Of a stretch of 64,000 bases of DNA, positions 63,330 to 64,000 are shown in pieces. Under the pieces are notes generated by a model. The model worked only from the letters and a program-made list of their open reading frames with translations. It searched no databases and was not told the DNA's origin. Every line of letters starts with the position of its first letter. The first letter of the stretch is position 1. The DNA comes from Stratiolaelaps scimitus (taxonomy: Eukaryota; Arthropoda; Arachnida; Mesostigmata; Laelapidae): contig JABWDB010000012.1 in assembly GCA_019614645.1 (NCBI GenBank), positions 4,030,001 to 4,094,000 on the forward strand. Direction: 5' to 3'. A program made the position numbers and the translations under genes.

Positions 63330-63834
63330 CCAAAACAAGTTTTCGAGCTGACATTTAATGTCCACGGTATTGCTTTTCTATTGCTTCCGGGCTCGATATG
63401 TATAGGATATACGGGCTCAGCCCGGTGGCGTGGTGGGTGTGCGTTCATGTGCGATGCTCGTCTTGTAACCGGAATAGACGCGTAGGTAGATCCCCACCGT
63501 TGCACATTTGCATTTAAAAATGACTCCGTCATACGAAGCAATGCAAAAGGTAATTCCGTGGGCCTTAAATGTTTAATGATGAGAGTCATCCCCCGAAAAC
63601 ATAATACACGAGTACCAGTTAACATGATCTCGTTTAGTTGCCATTAAAACCTCTCATACCAAATACGTAGAACACAGATTCCCAGCCAAAATGTTTACAC
63701 AGAGGGCCGGCTATGAACATCGTCAACGTGGCTCCGATAACGTAGCCCAACGTGGCTAACGTAATTAGGATGGTCCGCTCCTGTATAGGGCTCCACCGTG
63801 ACATTAAAGCATTGGCACTCGGATAAGCCGCACC
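60639..63834 (-). CDS. SLC17-family transporter (sialin/VGLUT/phosphate transporter-like), C-terminal six exons
   Basis: Six exons join in frame to give 326 residues, the C-terminal two thirds of an SLC17 major-facilitator protein: 63834-63660, 63203-63067, 62833-62693, 62351-62222, 61277-61036 and 60794-60639. The phases agree at every junction and the model ends at TAG 60641-60639. Family marks in order: SRWSPIQERT (the WSxWxPxxER motif), GWESVFYVFG at the end of a membrane segment, IPWKKILTSGPV after the central loop, VRKTFATL, and NTYANLASILTPILVGW near the last helices. Full family members have about 480-580 residues, so roughly the first 150 residues (first helices) lie beyond the right edge. 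Relatives move anions such as sialate, glutamate, nucleotides or phosphate in lysosomes, vesicles or plasma membrane; the substrate cannot be told here. The C tail has an acidic dileucine motif. Five of six acceptors and most donors are good; the donor at 61035 (GTCCGT) is weak. Confidence 0.9.
60654..60671 (-). other. Acidic dileucine sorting motif in SLC17 C tail
   Basis: The six codons for ERTPLL fit [DE]xxxL[LI], the AP-adaptor signal for lysosomal or endosomal sorting, and lie six residues from the C terminus (counting the last Leu pair to the end about four). Confidence 0.6.
61036..61277 (-). CDS. SLC17-like gene, fifth exon in window
   Basis: It encodes helices 9-11, with MLPASTMLLLS at the start and NTYANLASILTPILVGWFLEDK at the end. 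The acceptor (CGTCACCAG) has a poor pyrimidine tract and was chosen because it alone restores frame and family similarity. The donor is AAG|GTCCGT, weaker than the others in this gene. Confidence 0.75.
62222..62351 (-). CDS. SLC17-like gene, fourth exon in window
   Basis: Acceptor GTTTTCCAG; donor CTAT|GTAAGT. It encodes NGWINGVSTISSGIVALVCS, then ILADRLLQ and INKVRKTFATL, matching helix 8 and the LADRL...VRK loop of SLC17 proteins. It ends after the first base of a codon. Confidence 0.9.
62693..62833 (-). CDS. SLC17-like gene, third exon in window
   Basis: Acceptor CTCTCCACAG; donor GTG|GTGAGT. The 47 codons begin IPWKKILTSGPV, the family's loop-to-helix-7 motif, and continue through the aromatic-rich helix 7 segment. 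Confidence 0.9.
62930..62952. repeat. (AT)n in SLC17 intron with palindromic flanks
   Basis: The AT run is flanked by AACTTTTCAAAT and ATTTAAAAAGT, nearly mirror complements, so the intron RNA could form a hairpin here. Confidence 0.8.
63067..63203 (-). CDS. SLC17-like gene, second exon in window
   Basis: Acceptor ATGTGTAG; donor CAG|GTGAGT. It completes the Gly codon, then encodes a helix (GGVIWSLLWYICIASSP) and the charged central loop (HRWISDDEREMILSNREGD). This is the position and character of the loop between helices 6 and 7 in the family. Confidence 0.9.
63296..63326. repeat. (AT)n in SLC17 intron
   Basis: About 15 units just beside an inverted SINE fragment. Confidence 0.9.
63340..63395 (-). 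mobile_element. SINE 3' fragment (inverted) in an SLC17 intron
   Basis: Reverse complement of the SINE tail: TTTCGAGCTGACATTTAATG, TCCACGGTATTGC and CTATTGCTTC correspond to the tail core. It sits 30 bases from a + oriented copy of the same family. Confidence 0.65.
63425..63600 (+). mobile_element. tRNA-derived SINE, near full length, in an SLC17 intron
   Basis: It starts with an A-box-like GTGGCGTGGTGGGTG and has a decayed B box (AGGTAGATCCCCACC), the CATTTGCATTTAAA linker, and the core with GAAGCAATGCAAAAGG and GTGGGCCTTAAATGTT, ending near CCCCCGAAAAC. Mutations are more numerous than in the 54.8 kb copy. It lies in the intron between the exons at 63067-63203 and 63660-63834, antisense to that gene. 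Confidence 0.7.
63660..63834 (-). CDS. SLC17-like gene, first exon in window
   Basis: Acceptor TTACAG precedes GGTGCGGCT; the donor is G|GTATGAG. It encodes GAAYPSANALMSRWSPIQER through HFGWESVFYVFG, covering two membrane helices and the SLC17 loop signature. It starts in phase 0 and ends after the first base of a Gly codon. Confidence 0.9.
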
Positions 63835-64000
63835 CTGTAAGTACCGCAAAAGACAACAGCACCGAACAAACACGATTAATTTTTAATAATGAATTGTGTG
63901 TAAAGTTTTGTTGAACTATGCGAAATCTACCATCGTCATTCTCAAGTACTTCTACATTACATATATTCGTTTCAAAAATACAATATCTACCTTATAAGCT

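Noticed and set aside
1..64000. CRISPR arrays, operons, rRNA genes, phage or virus-like genes
   Set aside because: No regularly spaced repeats, no clustered cooriented ORFs, no rRNA-like segments and no viral protein motifs seen on either strand.

Overview
This is a eukaryotic nuclear window, almost certainly from an arthropod. Genes have introns with GT-AG boundaries, a tRNA-derived SINE family is scattered through it, and the DNA is full of long (AT)n, (GA)n and CAG/CTG tracts. The two recognisable proteins are diverged animal homologues. A parasitiform mite or tick is my best guess at the lineage, but it is inference from general character and not proved by any marker. There is no operon, CRISPR array, rRNA gene or convincing tRNA gene.

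Layout. From 1 to about 37.9 kb I find no gene that I can name. The stretch looks like intergenic or very large intronic DNA, alternating GC-richer blocks loaded with GA, CAG and TCAGTC motifs with AT-richer blocks carrying (AT)n microsatellites, plus several SINE relics. At 37.92-39.39 kb on the + strand is an uninterrupted coding exon for a ZZZ3-like protein (Myb/SANT plus a diverged ZZ finger; known family role: subunit of the ATAC histone acetyltransferase complex). From 39.4 to 57.7 kb the DNA is again mostly noncoding, with SINE copies and several candidate unassigned exons (40.95, 48.1-48.7, 52.5-52.8 and 56.1-57.1 kb). At 57.81-57.98 kb on the + strand is a 56-codon frame for a very basic peptide with a clear signal sequence. 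At 60.64-63.83 kb on the - strand are the last six exons of an SLC17-family (sialin/VGLUT/phosphate transporter-like) gene, whose first exons lie beyond the right edge.

The named genes have no evident functional link: a chromatin factor, a probable membrane anion transporter and a possible secreted peptide. The best leads are the unassigned secreted peptide, the dileucine motif at the C terminus of the SLC17 protein (which resembles the lysosomal sorting motif that sialin carries at its N terminus), a SINE copy with an intact 15-bp target-site duplication, an acceptor-donor juxtaposition at the start of the ZZZ3 exon, and a pair of perfect p53-type half-sites. I see no clear multi-gene undescribed system here.
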